From: Hepsetus odoe
Lineage: Eukaryota; Chordata; Actinopteri; Characiformes; Hepsetidae
Direction: 5' to 3'
DNA length: 64,000 bases
Assembly: GCA_017165825.1 (NCBI GenBank)
Contig: CM029384.1
Coordinates: forward strand, 19,703,158 to 19,767,157
Shown here: piece after piece, positions 24,103-35,645 of the stretch
How the letters are laid out: every line of letters starts with the position of its first letter
Numbering within the stretch: position 1 is the first letter of the stretch
Position numbers and translations under genes: made by a program
Notes under the pieces: model-generated
Database searches by the model: none
What the model saw: only the letters and a program-made list of their open reading frames with translations
Told to the model about the DNA's origin: nothing

Positions 24103-24572
24103 AGGTGCACCTTCCTTGTACCTACACTATTTGGCCACTTTATCAGAAATGCTTACTTTACAGTTTCACATTGCAGGATGACAACCAGAGAATTCAGCCT
24201 TCCTGTTGAGGTACAATTTTTGCGCCCTCCTGCCTAATTCATCAATGATTCATTTCTGACCACTTGACCCAGCATTTTTTAATCAAACTTCAATTAAAGA
24301 TATGTGTCTATTTTGGAGAAATGTGTATGAAGTCTACTTTGAGAGTGCTTATGCAGTGCTTAAGCATCAGAGTTCAGTTTTACAGAACAGAACAGCTTTT
24401 GGTTTGATTAATTTGTAGTGGACCACTAGAAGTGACTCTTATATTCCCAAGTGGAATATTAGCTCCAAACACATAAATCTGGGCAGTGGTTCTATATTAT
24501 TCCCTTTCTTCTGATGAACTGTGCTTGGTAGGTGATTTTGATAAAGTGGCCAGTAAGGTACAAAGTGCATGT
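24103..24572. mobile_element. Possible MITE with inverted ends
   Basis: Left end has acactatttggccactttatca (24122-24144 area) and right end tgataaagtggccagtaagg (24537-24557 area), imperfect inverted repeats of a type common in fish DNA transposons. No coding capacity. It contains one copy of the 103-bp duplication. Confidence 0.55.
24379..24481 (+). repeat. 103-bp exact direct repeat, copy 1
   Basis: Identical over 103 bases to 26405-26507. The first copy lies in the intron before exon H, the second just before exon I. Confidence 0.95.
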
Positions 24573-24749
24573 TTCTAACAAATTGACAATTATCAATCAA
24601 AATTATGTTTCTTTCAGGGAGTCAGACAATTTAGATTTAAATCTCCCCTTTTTCTGCTGACCCACAGTTCTTTAATCATTTGGAAACCTCTCTCTTTCTT
24701 TGGTCTTTCTCTCTCTCTTTCTCTTCCTCTGCTCCCACCATTTCCACAG

Positions 24750-24948
24750 ACAATCACAGATAGTAGCCCAATGAAACGCTCAGCCTCATCACTGGGTCAT
24801 GGGCGTTTGGGCCGGGCATCACGGGGTGAAGATTACGCCATGGAGCGAGTTATTCCAGAGGAAGGGCAGAGGCATGGACACCGCCGCCGGGAACGAAGTC
24901 ACCGAGCCTCTGAACGCTCACTCAGCCGCTACACTGATGCTGACACAG
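24750..24948 (+). CDS. cacna1a: cacna1a coding exon H (cytoplasmic tail)
   Basis: Encodes TITDSSPMKRSASSLGHGRL and continues through EDYAMERVIPEEGQRHG, then RRRERSHRASERSLSRYTDA, ending DTG. It aligns with human TISDTSPMKRSASVLG and RSHRASERSLGRYTDVDTG. Acceptor tttccacag ends at 24749; donor ACA G|gtgctt. The middle is less conserved than the ends. A pyrimidine-rich tract (ctctctttctt) precedes the acceptor. Confidence 0.96.
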
Positions 24949-25213
24949 GTGCTTTTTATATTGTATCTTTGCAAAAGACACTTAAAAGACACTTTACTTT
25001 GACTAACAATATATCTTCAGAATAGATTCAAATAAAGTAAGAAATGAAGTTAGTAAAAATTAACAGGATTATAGTTGTAGAAAGTGATAAACTGATATTT
25101 TATGACTTTGTTATAATATCACAGGTTTAGTTCCACATTTCTCTTCATGCACTGAGCCATCACACAGCAAACTGTACACTTCCTTCAGCAGCACACCTGA
25201 TTTAATAAATGAT

Positions 25214-25941
25214 CACTGATCAACCAAAACAGGTATCGAACAGGAATTAAAAAATATCCTTGGATTGCCTGATGAGAGAAAAACAAAAAGCAAAAATTGT
25301 TGTTGCTGTATATATTTCTATTTTTTTATATTTCTGTTTAACATTAGTATTTTACTGAATAAATGAATGCTCACTGCCAAAATATAAAGCGTTTTAGTAT
25401 GTCTATCTCTAAAACTTTAGCACAGTATTGCATCTGACAAACATCACCCATAGAATTAAAAGCACTGACAGGTGAAGTGGATAACATTGATAATTTCATT
25501 ACAACTAAACCTGTCAATGAGTGGGATGACAGATGAGAAAGAGATGGCACCAGGATGCACTGTGGGATATAGGTGAGCCAGAAGGCTATGTGTTGCTCTG
25601 TTGTTCTGTGTAATGTTCTGCTTGGAAACCTTGAGCCCTGACATTACGAGAATGTTACTTTGACACATGCCACCGACCTCAACGTTGATGCAGGCTAAAT
25701 ATACCCCATCATTGCAATGATAATCCCTAATGGCAGTGGCTTTTTTCAGCAGGAAAATGTGCTCTGCTGCGCTGCAAATATTGTTCAGGAATTAGGAAGC
25801 GGGAAATGAGTTCAATATGTTCAGCTGAGCCCCAAATTCAGCCATACAGTTCAGCCATACAGCATCTGCTTTGATGTTCTGACAGCACAAGGGCACCAAA
25901 CAGCACTAAGCAGGTTGTTTTAATGTTATGGCTGATCAGTG
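25214..25941 (+). mobile_element. Tc1-like relic with terminal repeats
   Basis: Left end cactgatcaaccaaaac, right end gttttaatgttatggctgat followed by cagtg, decayed inverted repeats of a Tc1-like family. The interior (25640-25850) resembles a transposase 3' region (cagtggcttttttcagcagg). No open frame. Confidence 0.65.
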
Positions 25942-26404
25942 TATGATTTTTCTTACTATTTACGCATCATGCTCAGAAAAATGCAAGCTGGTAACATCTG
26001 CTGGTCAAACGCATGTAGTTGCATCATCCAATACCAAAAAGAAGTAGCTTGTTAGCGCTCATTATATCAAATGTATAGCTAGAAGGGAATGGGTATTAAG
26101 TGTTTCGTCCAGAAATATGAAACAGATAAAAAGTATTTCTTGATGTATTCATGTATTAATTCAGTCTTTCTTGTAAATTTTAATCAGAAGGAAATCACAA
26201 GGCCTGGAATCATATTTGCAGATCTTACAGGTTTACTGGCCTTCTCTACAATGGCAAAATGTTTGGAAATTATTTTCCTATCAATTAAAATAATGTGTTT
26301 GCTGTGATGACATAAATTAGTTTTGATATGTTTCAAAGTAGGTTTTTTTTTTTTACACAATTGTGGTGAAAATGTTTCAGACCATAAAGTACGCTTGTCA
26401 CTGG

Positions 26405-26507
26405 TTTACAGAACAGAACAGCTTTTGGTTTGATTAATTTGTAGTGGACCACTAGAAGTGACTCTTATATTCCCAAGTGGAATATTAGCTCCAAACACAT
26501 AAATCTG
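26405..26507 (+). repeat. 103-bp exact direct repeat, copy 2
   Basis: Second copy; it ends 36 bases before the exon I acceptor, so it covers the usual branch-point zone of that intron. Confidence 0.95.
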
Positions 26508-26543
26508 CCCACAGTAATATCTCCTTCTGACTGTGACCTGCAG

Positions 26544-26785
26544 GTTTGGGCACGGACCTGAGTACCACAACCCAGTCTGGTGATTTGCCGCCCAAAGAGA
26601 AGGACAGAGACAGGGGCCGAGCAAAGGATCGCAGACACCACCATCACCACCATCACCATCATAGCTCTGTAGAGAAAGAACGCTACACGCCTGAGAGAGA
26701 GTATGGGCATCGGCCACTGCGGGAGAGGGACCGCCGCTGGTCTCGCTCACCAAGCGAGGGTCGTGAGTGCCTCACTCACAGACAG
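26544..26785 (+). CDS. cacna1a: cacna1a coding exon I (polyhistidine exon)
   Basis: Encodes LGTDLSTTTQSGDLPPKEKD, then a charged stretch, a run of nine histidines written with mixed CAC/CAT codons (about 26638-26664), and WSRSPSEGRECLTHRQ at the end. Human has the same order: SGDLPSKERD, polyHis, RWSRSPSEGREHMAHRQ. Acceptor gacctgcag ends at 26543; donor CAG|gtgggc, phase 0. The first two bases complete the glycine begun in exon H. The final CAG sits next to the isoform switch in exon J. Confidence 0.97.
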
Positions 26786-26789
26786 GTGG

Positions 26790-27840
26790 GCTAAACACAC
26801 TCAGACTCACACAAACCCCCCTCCAACACACATACACCTTCATCTCACTCCAGAGTGAATCCATCTAAACTGATGGATTTCTAAGCTTCCTTTCCACTGC
26901 AGTGCTTTTCTTTTGTCACTGGAACATGTCTTTTTGTGTTTTTATTGGAACACTACCTATATTGTATAGGAGTGGGCAATATTAAGATATGTTATAATTA
27001 TTGTTTTAAATTAAATCATAGAACACCTTTCTGATTACGCTTAATAAGCTTCAGTCTAGGATGCAGAATTAGATCAGAAAGAAACAAGTAGCTGATTATC
27101 CCATTTTAATACATTGCTTCAATTATGTATTTAATAAATGTTTAATTTGTTCATTTAACACAAAGTCACTGTACTCATAGGCACTGTTGCCACTTGATCA
27201 GTGTAACATCTTGATTGGGCTTAGCCCTGAAAATGCAGGCGCAAACACTTCTAAGCACTGCATTTAAAACAGATTAGAATTTGATGGCTTAAACCACTTC
27301 AGGAGGTGGTCTGGGAAGTACTTCACCAGTTTTTCATCAGTATTAATGCCTCCACCTCTTCACACTACATTGGGAAAAGATGACTCTCGGGGCTGGCCCC
27401 ACTCCTTTCAGCTCCTGTGTGAGCTTCTTCTAAGTTGAGTTTGGAAGCAGACAGTGCTTGCCTGTGGTCAAGAGAGCTTGCTTTATAAAATAATGCCATT
27501 TTGCCCCGTCAATGGCCAGCTTTGTACACTAGTCAGATAAAGAAAACAGGGTTTAGATTTTATTGGTGTGTTTTTGTCTATATATAACCCTAAAATACTT
27601 AAAAACTAACAACTGTGATACATACTCAGTATTGTGAAAATGTATTGCTATTATCTATTGTTTGCCATATTGCCCATGCTTAATCAGGCAAAGTTTGACA
27701 AAAAGTTGCATGGCTCCTGATGCTGATTTACAGACACAAATAGTTAACACACCACTGCTTATCCTGTATAAGAAACATGCCATAATGACTTTAAACTAGT
27801 TTTTTCACTGTTCCAATGGAATTCAACTCCTCTTCATTTG
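26790..27840 (+). other. cacna1a intron, no recognised content
   Basis: AT-rich intron between exons I and J, before the long pyrimidine tract. No gene or clear repeat seen. Confidence 0.6.
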
Positions 27841-28206
27841 TTTTCTCCTTTTTTTTTTTTTTTTTTTTCCGTTTTCTCTCTGTGACATGTTGCTTCTCAA
27901 CGTTGTTTTTTTGTTGTTGTTGTTGTTTGTCTTTGTTCACACTGCTCACTTGCTTTTCAATATCTTTCTTTTATGCCAATCCATTCTCACTATCCTCCCT
28001 CACTCTCTCAAAACTTCACTTTTTTCCGTAACTGCTATTGTCTCATTGTCATCTGGCTCTTTTTCTCTCGCTTTCTGTCTCTTGATCTCTCTTTTTTCAT
28101 CACTGTGTCTCTTTTTCTCTTTCTCACCCCCTCTCTCTTTTTCTCTTGTGTGTTGTGGGATAAATTTTGTTGTTCTTTTGTTTTTATTTGCCTTGTTCCA
28201 TTTTCG
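27841..28206 (+). other. Long pyrimidine-rich tract before the last cacna1a exon
   Basis: About 370 bases of mostly T and C (runs of ttttt, ctctcttttt, gttgttgttg) lead up to the acceptor at 28211. It is far longer than an ordinary polypyrimidine tract. It may bind PTB-like regulators and affect which of the two acceptors is used; that is inference. Confidence 0.6.
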
Positions 28207-28211
28207 TGTAG

Positions 28212-28823
28212 GGCAGTAGTTCGGTGAGCGGAAGCCCTGCCCCCTCTACATCCGGGACCAGCACGCCCAGAAGAGGGCGCCGGCAGCTGCCCCAAACCCC
28301 TGCAACCCCAAGGCCCCACGTTACCTATTCACCAGTGGTCCGTAAACCAGTGGCCACGCCCCCTCCCGGCCCTCAAAGTCGCCTTCCAACCCCCACACCC
28401 CCTCACCACCCTCCACCACCATCCCACCATGGGTCCCCTCGACACGGCCGTTGGTGCCCTGTCACTTCTGAGGGCACAGTAATGGTGGGCGATGGTGGTT
28501 TCTATGATGATCATGACTACGATTTTGGCCGTCATGAGCCTCCGGCCTACGATCAAAGCCCCACCACCCAGGGCAATCCCCACCACACTCATAATTCTCC
28601 GCACCCTCGCTCACCCAGGACTTCCCGTCACATTCCTGTTCAGCAAACCCAGCCAGTGCCGCCCCCTGCCCGACGGATGCCCAACGGGTACCGCTCTTCA
28701 TCGCCCTCTCCCCACCACCATCCACCCACACACCCTGGACCCCACAAACCCCCCCACCCCAGAGGGCCTAGGAAAGGCCTGCATGAACCCTACAGTGAGA
28801 CTGACGAGGACGACTGGTGCTAG
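28212..28823 (+). CDS. cacna1a: cacna1a terminal coding exon J (RIM-BP site and DDWC end)
   Basis: Starts GSSSVSGSPAPSTSGTSTPR and goes on through RGRRQLPQTPATPRPHVTYS to a proline- and histidine-rich tail ending RKGLHEPYSETDEDDWC and TAG. RQLPQTP is the SH3 ligand bound by RIM-binding proteins in Cav2 channels, and DDWC is the C-terminal PDZ ligand; both link the channel to the active zone. Human carries the SCA6 polyglutamine run in this exon; none is present here. The acceptor is tgtag|GGCAG|TAG: using 28212 gives the long tail, using 28217 gives a stop straight after exon I. 203 residues plus stop. Confidence 0.97.
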   Translation, partial: GSSSVSGSPAPSTSGTSTPRRGRRQLPQTPATPRPHVTYSPVVRKPVATPPPGPQSRLPTPTPPHHPPPPSHHGSPRHGRWCPVTSEGTVMVGDGGFYDDHDYDFGRHEPPAYDQSPTTQGNPHHTHNSPHPRSPRTSRHIPVQQTQPVPPPARRMPNGYRSSSPSPHHHPPTHPGPHKPPHPRGPRKGLHEPYSETDEDDWC

Positions 28824-29542
28824 CCTCTGGGGAAAAGGGAGGGAGGGGGGAACAAGGGAAAAAGCGAGTGTTTCAGTACTCACTGGAATGAGACACTGCC
28901 TCAGAAAAGGCCACAACAAAAGGTCATAATGGAGGTCATAGCAAAAGCCACAATGAAGACCCTAACAAAGCTCATAACGAAGGCCATAACGGAGGCCGAA
29001 AGCTTCCCCAAGTCTGCATGCTCCAGGGCACCAAGTGTGTTTGGAGGCTCCAAAAGGGGAAAATCAAGGCATGATTTTTTTGTTCTGTTCTTAGTATTTT
29101 CTCTTACTTCTAACATTTTCCTGCAAATGTTTTGGACTGCTTAGAATGAACATAAGGACGTGGAAAAAAATATAGGTAAATCAATACCAATACTGAAGAA
29201 AGAAAAACAAAAAATGCACTGGCATTTAAAGAGGAGGAGAAATGTACTGCACTCTTTTCCAAACAAGTTGTTAACACAGACAAAAGTGGGCCATAACCAC
29301 TGATGATCAGACTCACTGGAGTTGAGACGCTCAAACACAGAGAAAAAACTCTTTATGCTAACATGACCTGGAGCTCCGATTAAATGCAAAAATCCACCCA
29401 CGTGTTGGGTAATATTGATGAGTTTTATCATCTATGTTTACTGTTAATAATTATTTCAGTAAGCGTGAGGCCACTGGCTGTGTGTGTGTTCGCGTGCATA
29501 TGTGTGTTTGCGTGCGTGAGGGTGGGTTTTTGCCTAAAAAAA

Positions 29543-29597
<55 letters not shown>

Positions 29598-30180
29598 AGG
29601 GGTCAGGCAGGGGCACACACACCAAGACTGAGTGTTTGGGAACTGTCATGGCTACTGACCCCCACCAAACTGGAGAGAGAAGAAAAAAAAGCAAAAAGAG
29701 GGGATGAAAAAAAAAAAACCAAGCGGTCTTCACTCCTTCTACAGCTTCTTCTACTTCTTGTTGGAAACATTGGAGCTTGATTCTTCTGTTGCACTGCTCA
29801 GCTTTGTTTGAACTCCTAGAATAACAAAAAAAAATCCCTTGAAAAAATCCTGCATGATTGAAACAACAGCAAAAGAAAAAAAGCAAAGAAACTTTTAATG
29901 GAATGGGGGGGAGGGGGGGGGAGGGTTCCTGGTCCTTTCTTTATGTCTGTGAAGTTCTCTCTCTCCGGTCCCTAGCCTCACTCCCTTTCACTCTGAAGTC
30001 ATCTCCCGTTGTTTAAGGGATGGCACAAAGGGGACAAGAGGCTGATGCCACTTTTAAAACTTAAGATTTCTTACTACACTATAGTGGGAGCGCTTCTCAC
30101 CATGGTTTTATAAAGAGTACTTTACCCAACGACTGATACACCTATCGGACAAAAAACCTGAATATCATTCATGATTAAAA
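28824..30180 (+). other. cacna1a: Probable cacna1a 3' UTR (end uncertain)
   Basis: Non-coding sequence after the TAG. It begins with a G/A-rich stretch, then a degenerate AAGGCCATAACGG-like repeat (28905-29000), a TG tract (29477-29515), an AT run (29546-29594) and purine-rich DNA with G runs (29905-29925). No canonical AATAAA follows nearby; ATTAAA at 30174-30179 is one candidate signal. The true end cannot be fixed from the sequence. Confidence 0.35.
29546..29594 (+). repeat. (AT)n microsatellite
   Basis: Nearly 50 bases of AT repeat in the probable cacna1a 3' UTR. Confidence 0.95.
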
Positions 30181-31975
30181 GTTGCCGTCAGCTCGATGGC
30201 ACAAATATTTTGAAGCTAGTAAGCATTTTCTAACATCACCAAACATTCCTTTTGCACTTTTATCAGTTTGCCTACCTACACACATTTGACACAAATACAA
30301 GCACACTGACCCCTTATAGCCACACACACACACAAACACACACACAAGCACTCAAAAACACAAAAACACACACGCTTGAATACATGTATATACACAGGTT
30401 ACACAAACTCTTTCCCCCTTACTCCAGTCTTCCAGGGTGTGATGGAGGTAGAAGGGAGTGGAGGAGGAGAGAAGAGAGAGAACCACTTCATCTTTCTATT
30501 AGATTTGTTATTAACAATGTTGTTTATACATATAAAAGATTACCAGAAAGACAATGACTAAAAAAGATGATGTTGATGGTAATGATAATGATGATGATGA
30601 TGATGATGATGATGTTGATGCTTTGATTTTGTATCAAGTTTTTGTTCTTGGACTTAGCTGTGCTCTTCGTATTGCCATATTTGTTTCTGTGTGGTTCTGT
30701 TTGTGTGGTATGTGGAGCTCTGTGGCAGTGCTGCATTTTAGGCCATAGTAGGTTCAATTCATACCTCCAGTTAATTTTCCTTTGGTAATTAGCACGGAGG
30801 CTTGTCCCTGAATACGCTCACATGGAAAATTGAGCCACAGAATGTCCTGGATTGTAATGACAGCTATTTTCCTATGTAAAATGAAGATTTACGGTATGCT
30901 GATTCTTTTATTTGTAAGAATTGTGAATCAATGCAAGTGTAGATAGTTCAGTTTAAGTCATCCAAGCTCAAACATTTACATGAATAAGATATTTTTGATG
31001 ACCAAGATCAAACCAAAATTACTGAAACTATCAGAGGTATATAAACCAGAGGTATATAAATATACATTTATAAACAATAAGAGATTATTATTCTGTGGGA
31101 ACCCCCACAACATAGTTCAGTTCAATGAAATATGCCACGTAAAAAACAAAAGAAAAGCCCCTTTTTGGAAAGCAGTATTTCACCATTTGGACTTCCATGA
31201 TTGTTTTTTTTTTTTTTTAACAGTCAAATATGGACACCAGGGCAGCAAAACATGATTTGCATAATGTGTGCATTTTGAAAAAAAGGAACAGAGCTCCACT
31301 ACCTCTAGCATATCAATAGATGGCACTGTGCTCCACACAGTTCTAGCCTGTAGTCCTGATTCACACTCTTGTCACATCTCTTTCTGTTCCATGTCGATTT
31401 ATGTCGATGATCTGTAACACTGGGAGCAGGACTTAAAGTCTGCTACCGTTGGTGCACCATTCTGTGTTCAGGACATGTAACACAGCCAAATCCAGCTGCA
31501 CAGGAACATGTAACGCAGCCAGTCAAATTGCATGGGTGAAACAATGACCGGGCCTTTTCTTCCAAAACCCTCTCGTCTCTTGTGTTCCGCTGATCTTTGT
31601 GTCCCTTTTTGCCACCTGAATGCAATAGAGTTGTCCGGTCCACACAATTATATACACTGCCAAACGATATTGTCCAGAAGGACACGGCGATCATTGTATA
31701 TGTAGCACTATAGACTGACATGCTTAACCACCTATGGTTGCTTTTGCAGTGAATAATGCTTGTACGCGTGTTTGTGTGTGAGGAAAGCAAGCATTTATTT
31801 TTTACACAGAGCATATATATGTTGCTGAATCTTCTGCCGCACAAGTATTTTCAAGCAGTTTCATCCAAATCTAGATTTTCTGACATTAGAAAGGGAAGAA
31901 GGCTCCCCTTGCTAGTTTGAACAATTTGTAGGCCTGGGATTGTACCACTGGCGTAGTTGCACAGTGCCTTATTCT
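30181..31975 (+). other. Downstream of cacna1a, no gene seen
   Basis: Holds a CA-rich stretch (30320-30380), a GAT trinucleotide run (30585-30614) and otherwise AT-rich DNA. It may include more 3' UTR. Confidence 0.5.
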
Positions 31976-31979
31976 CCAT

Positions 31980-32112
<133 letters not shown>

Positions 32113-32872
32113 CTTGGGAAGTACACAAAACAATGAGAAAGGAGAACAAATTACAAACACATCAATCAGCAATCTTGGTGTATTTAATCATCAATTTCTA
32201 ATATGTTCTATTTTAATGAAATATTTAGATTTTTTTTTTTTTCTTGAATAAGACTTTTATACAACAGCTGGTAAAACCCCCCAAATAAGGCCTTAGAATG
32301 GCTAAGGAATGCAGCATCTCTGACCCATTTCAACCAAATCTGTGTCAAAAGCTTTCAAAGCCTGAAACCAGATGGAAAGCATTTAATCCTAAGCTGGTGG
32401 CAGAGAACCCATGACCTGACCTGTTTAGCATAAACTCTGGATCTTGGTGAAAAAAAAATACTTGAAAGTGGTGACTCATGCTTTTTCTGTAAGGAAAAGC
32501 CACTCTGTGGGTTTGCCTCTTTTGCATTTGTTTGTAGCTAGAAAAGCATGACCAAATACCTTAGTAAATATTCAGAGGTGAATTTTCCTGGTCTCCATTG
32601 TTTTGTCTACTCCTTGTATATATCTCCCCCTTCTCTACTGTATATTCTCTCAGTGTTCTTTACATGTTCCTTAAAGACAAGCATAAAATATACTAAAGCA
32701 TTATATTACCTTAAATGACCCTTGAACCAATAATCAAATTCCTATATATGCAATACAACATGTGCAAGGTAGTCAGGCAAGTGGGAGCCAACATTTGTAG
32801 CAATCAGGGGTGTGTCTGTGTAAGTGAAAAAAGAGAGGTGTAATAGAATGCAAAAAACAAATTCACTGTTTT

Positions 32873-33012
32873 TGTTTTCAGGGTTTGTTTATGTACACAC
32901 ACTGATATGCATGTACAACATATATGTACATGTACAGTATATGCATACTGTACATGTACATATATGTTGTACATGTAAGTCAGTGCTTGTACATAAACAA
33001 ACCCTGAAAACA
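32873..33012. repeat. 68-bp-arm hairpin
   Basis: Arms 32873-32940 and 32945-33012 are reverse complements at about 63 of 68 positions around the 4-base loop atgc. Outer part tgttttcagggtttgtttat, inner part rich in tgtaca. No transposase or known family seen. Confidence 0.93.
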
Positions 33013-35405
33013 TATATGTTGTTTTGGCACACACTATGGAAACTCTCATGAAAATGCTGCTTTCATCATTTTCCTTCAGCTTAAACTCATTGAATTGTTT
33101 AGAATAAGAATGCTGGAGTTCTGTATAGCTCACAGTATTTTTTCACCAAATTTCTTGGTCCCTTAGGCACAACATGAAAACAGTATGTAAGGTGAAGTTC
33201 CAAAACATTTTCTATTTGGTTTTACAAACTAAATATAATGGTGAAGATACTAGTGATGTTTGCATTCATGCAGATAAGATCTAGATGTACAATATTATGT
33301 GTGAAAAAAGATTTACATCAGGCAATGTGTATTTAAACAGCAATAAAACAGAACTCTGCAAGCCTGGGGAAACTAAATGAAATTTGCCTTCTATAAGTAC
33401 AAGCAAAACTTCATCCACCATGCATTGTCCCCTGAAAGGCTTTTAATAATGGGAACCATTTCATCCCATAACAGATTCTAAACTTTTTCTTAACAGATAT
33501 GCCATATATGAACAAGATCTGGGAGCTCATAAGAACAAGATCTAGGGGCTAGTGAGTTTCCAGCTTAAAGTTGAAAACAGTTTCAGTTCTCTGTTGGGTT
33601 ACATTACCACACAGAGAAATGTCTTTTTTTCCTCATCTTTTTATTTATATAGTATTTTCTACTACAGCCATGGTTCTGGCTATTTCTGCCTTTCAGGAAA
33701 TGAGGTTGTTTAGATCTGGCTAGTTCTAGCTTTCAAGAAATTAGGTTGTTGATTTGTTAGTTTTAGGGAAAATTATTTAAAAATGTGAAGATGAACTTTT
33801 AAAGGGAAAAACAACACATAGAGCATGTGGAAGAAACAGACATTGCAGCCAAGATTGGAAAGGCGAACCTATCGCCCATATTTCAGTATTAAGAGTTAAT
33901 TAAAAAAACGTAGACAATGCTGCCAAAATATAGACAATGTTGCCTGTCAAGGGTCCATTCCCCACAATTAGATTAAGCCTAAATTAAAAATTACATTGGA
34001 TGATGAGGGTAAACATTCTGAATGTTGGTAATCACATTTATATTGGTAATAATAAATGCTCTTATAATGATAACAGTGTGTAAAATGATGTTGCTCCCAT
34101 CCTGGTGTTTCCATGTTTTGTGCCAGGAATGCATATTTTGTGGCATTTACATTTTAATTAATTTCTTCTTTGAGTGGATGTGGGTGTATGTGGTTGTGTA
34201 AGGTCAGTCAGGCAGACAGGCATTTTTCCTTCCTCACCCTTGTCAGAACACACTACAACCCAACAGAACACACCACAACCCAACACCTCAAGCCCTGTTC
34301 AGCTGATAAAAGGTGAATACTTGCTCAGTGGTAACCAGCAACATAGGAGCCACCATGGAAAAAGAAAAAAAAATGCACCAGAAAGGAAAACAAAAAATGT
34401 TTTCAGTACAAAAAGTGCAAGTATTTACTTCCAGATCTGCATGTGCTATGTGCATGCCACACCGTGGAACTTCATCTTCAGGAAAAAAAAAAAAGAAGAA
34501 ATAAATGTTACTGCAGAACATGAGTATAGATCAATGTTTTTTTAAAAGCATCATGTTCCTTTTCCTTCTATTTTTAAAGCAAAACAAACATAAACAAATC
34601 AATAAAAACACTGAAAAATAACCAAAAAAATTCTAAAGATCTAAATGACTTTGGTGCACATTCTTTTGTTTGTTTCTTTTCTTTATTCTGCAAACATGAA
34701 GGTGAGACACTCCGGCACTATGTTCAGGACACATAAGAATAATTGTCAAAAATAAGATCAAATAAAAAAGGATGTTGAAAACATGGGTGTTGTTGAGTTG
34801 GACCAGGATACATTGGCATTTTACACACAACATCATATGTCTTTCAGTCTGTCATTGTATTCATCCCATCCTCAGTCTTTTTTCTTGCCTCTCTCTTTTC
34901 TTGTTTCCATCTTTCTGAAATCTCTGCAAATATTCAACTGTTATCTGAGGAGAATTCTTGTCTGACTGTCCTCCACACTGTGCGTGTGGGTAAAATCATT
35001 CATGCAGGTTCAGTACAGCTCTTTTTTCTAACCTGTTGCCTAATTTATGATGACCTCTTTTATTACATTTTATTTTTGCATTATTTAGTTTCCCTTCAGT
35101 TTGAAAGATGACTAAGGGATGTTATTTCAAAATTTGAAAAAAATATTCATATCTCAGTGAAATATAAAAATTAAATTATATAGTTAGACAGTGAATCTTA
35201 AATGCCAAATAACAACCTTTTATTACATTTTGTTCATATATATTTCAAAGGGTGCCAATAATCTTTTTGGTAAAGCTTTTGGATGCCTAGTTTTATATTT
35301 ATTTCACACTATACACTCACTCCTTCTTTCTTTCTTCAATAGTCAATGTATTAAATTCAGAAAAAGCACTTTTTAGAGAATACAAAATTTGGAGAAGGCA
35401 CATTT
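33013..35405 (+). other. Intergenic AT-rich DNA
   Basis: No gene. Contains two small local tandem duplications: about 24 bp near 33509-33556 (gaacaagatct units) and about 41 bp near 33678-33755 (tctggctatttc / tctggctagttc). Confidence 0.5.
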
Positions 35406-35410
35406 CATAA

Positions 35411-35645
35411 GGTAGCTGTGGCCTAGTGGTTAGGGAGTTGGCCTAGGGATCAGAAGGTTGTGGGTTTAAATCACAGACCAGTAGGGTACCCTGAGGTACT
35501 CTTGAGCAAGGTGCCATCCCTGTCACTGCTCCCCACGCTTTCAGTAGCTGCGCGCTGAATGTTAGGGTAAAATGCAGAGGTCTAATTTTGTTGTGGCTCA
35601 CTGTGTGCTGTGCCGTGTTTCACAATGACAAGAATGGTCACTTTC
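35411..35645 (+). mobile_element. tRNA-derived SINE
   Basis: Near-complete copy with gtggcctagtggttagggag, body gagcaaggtgccatccctg and tail cacaatgacaagaatggtca. Confidence 0.88.

Noticed and set aside
28329..28731. Frames opposite cacna1a exon J
   Set aside because: Shadows of a GC-rich, proline-rich coding exon.
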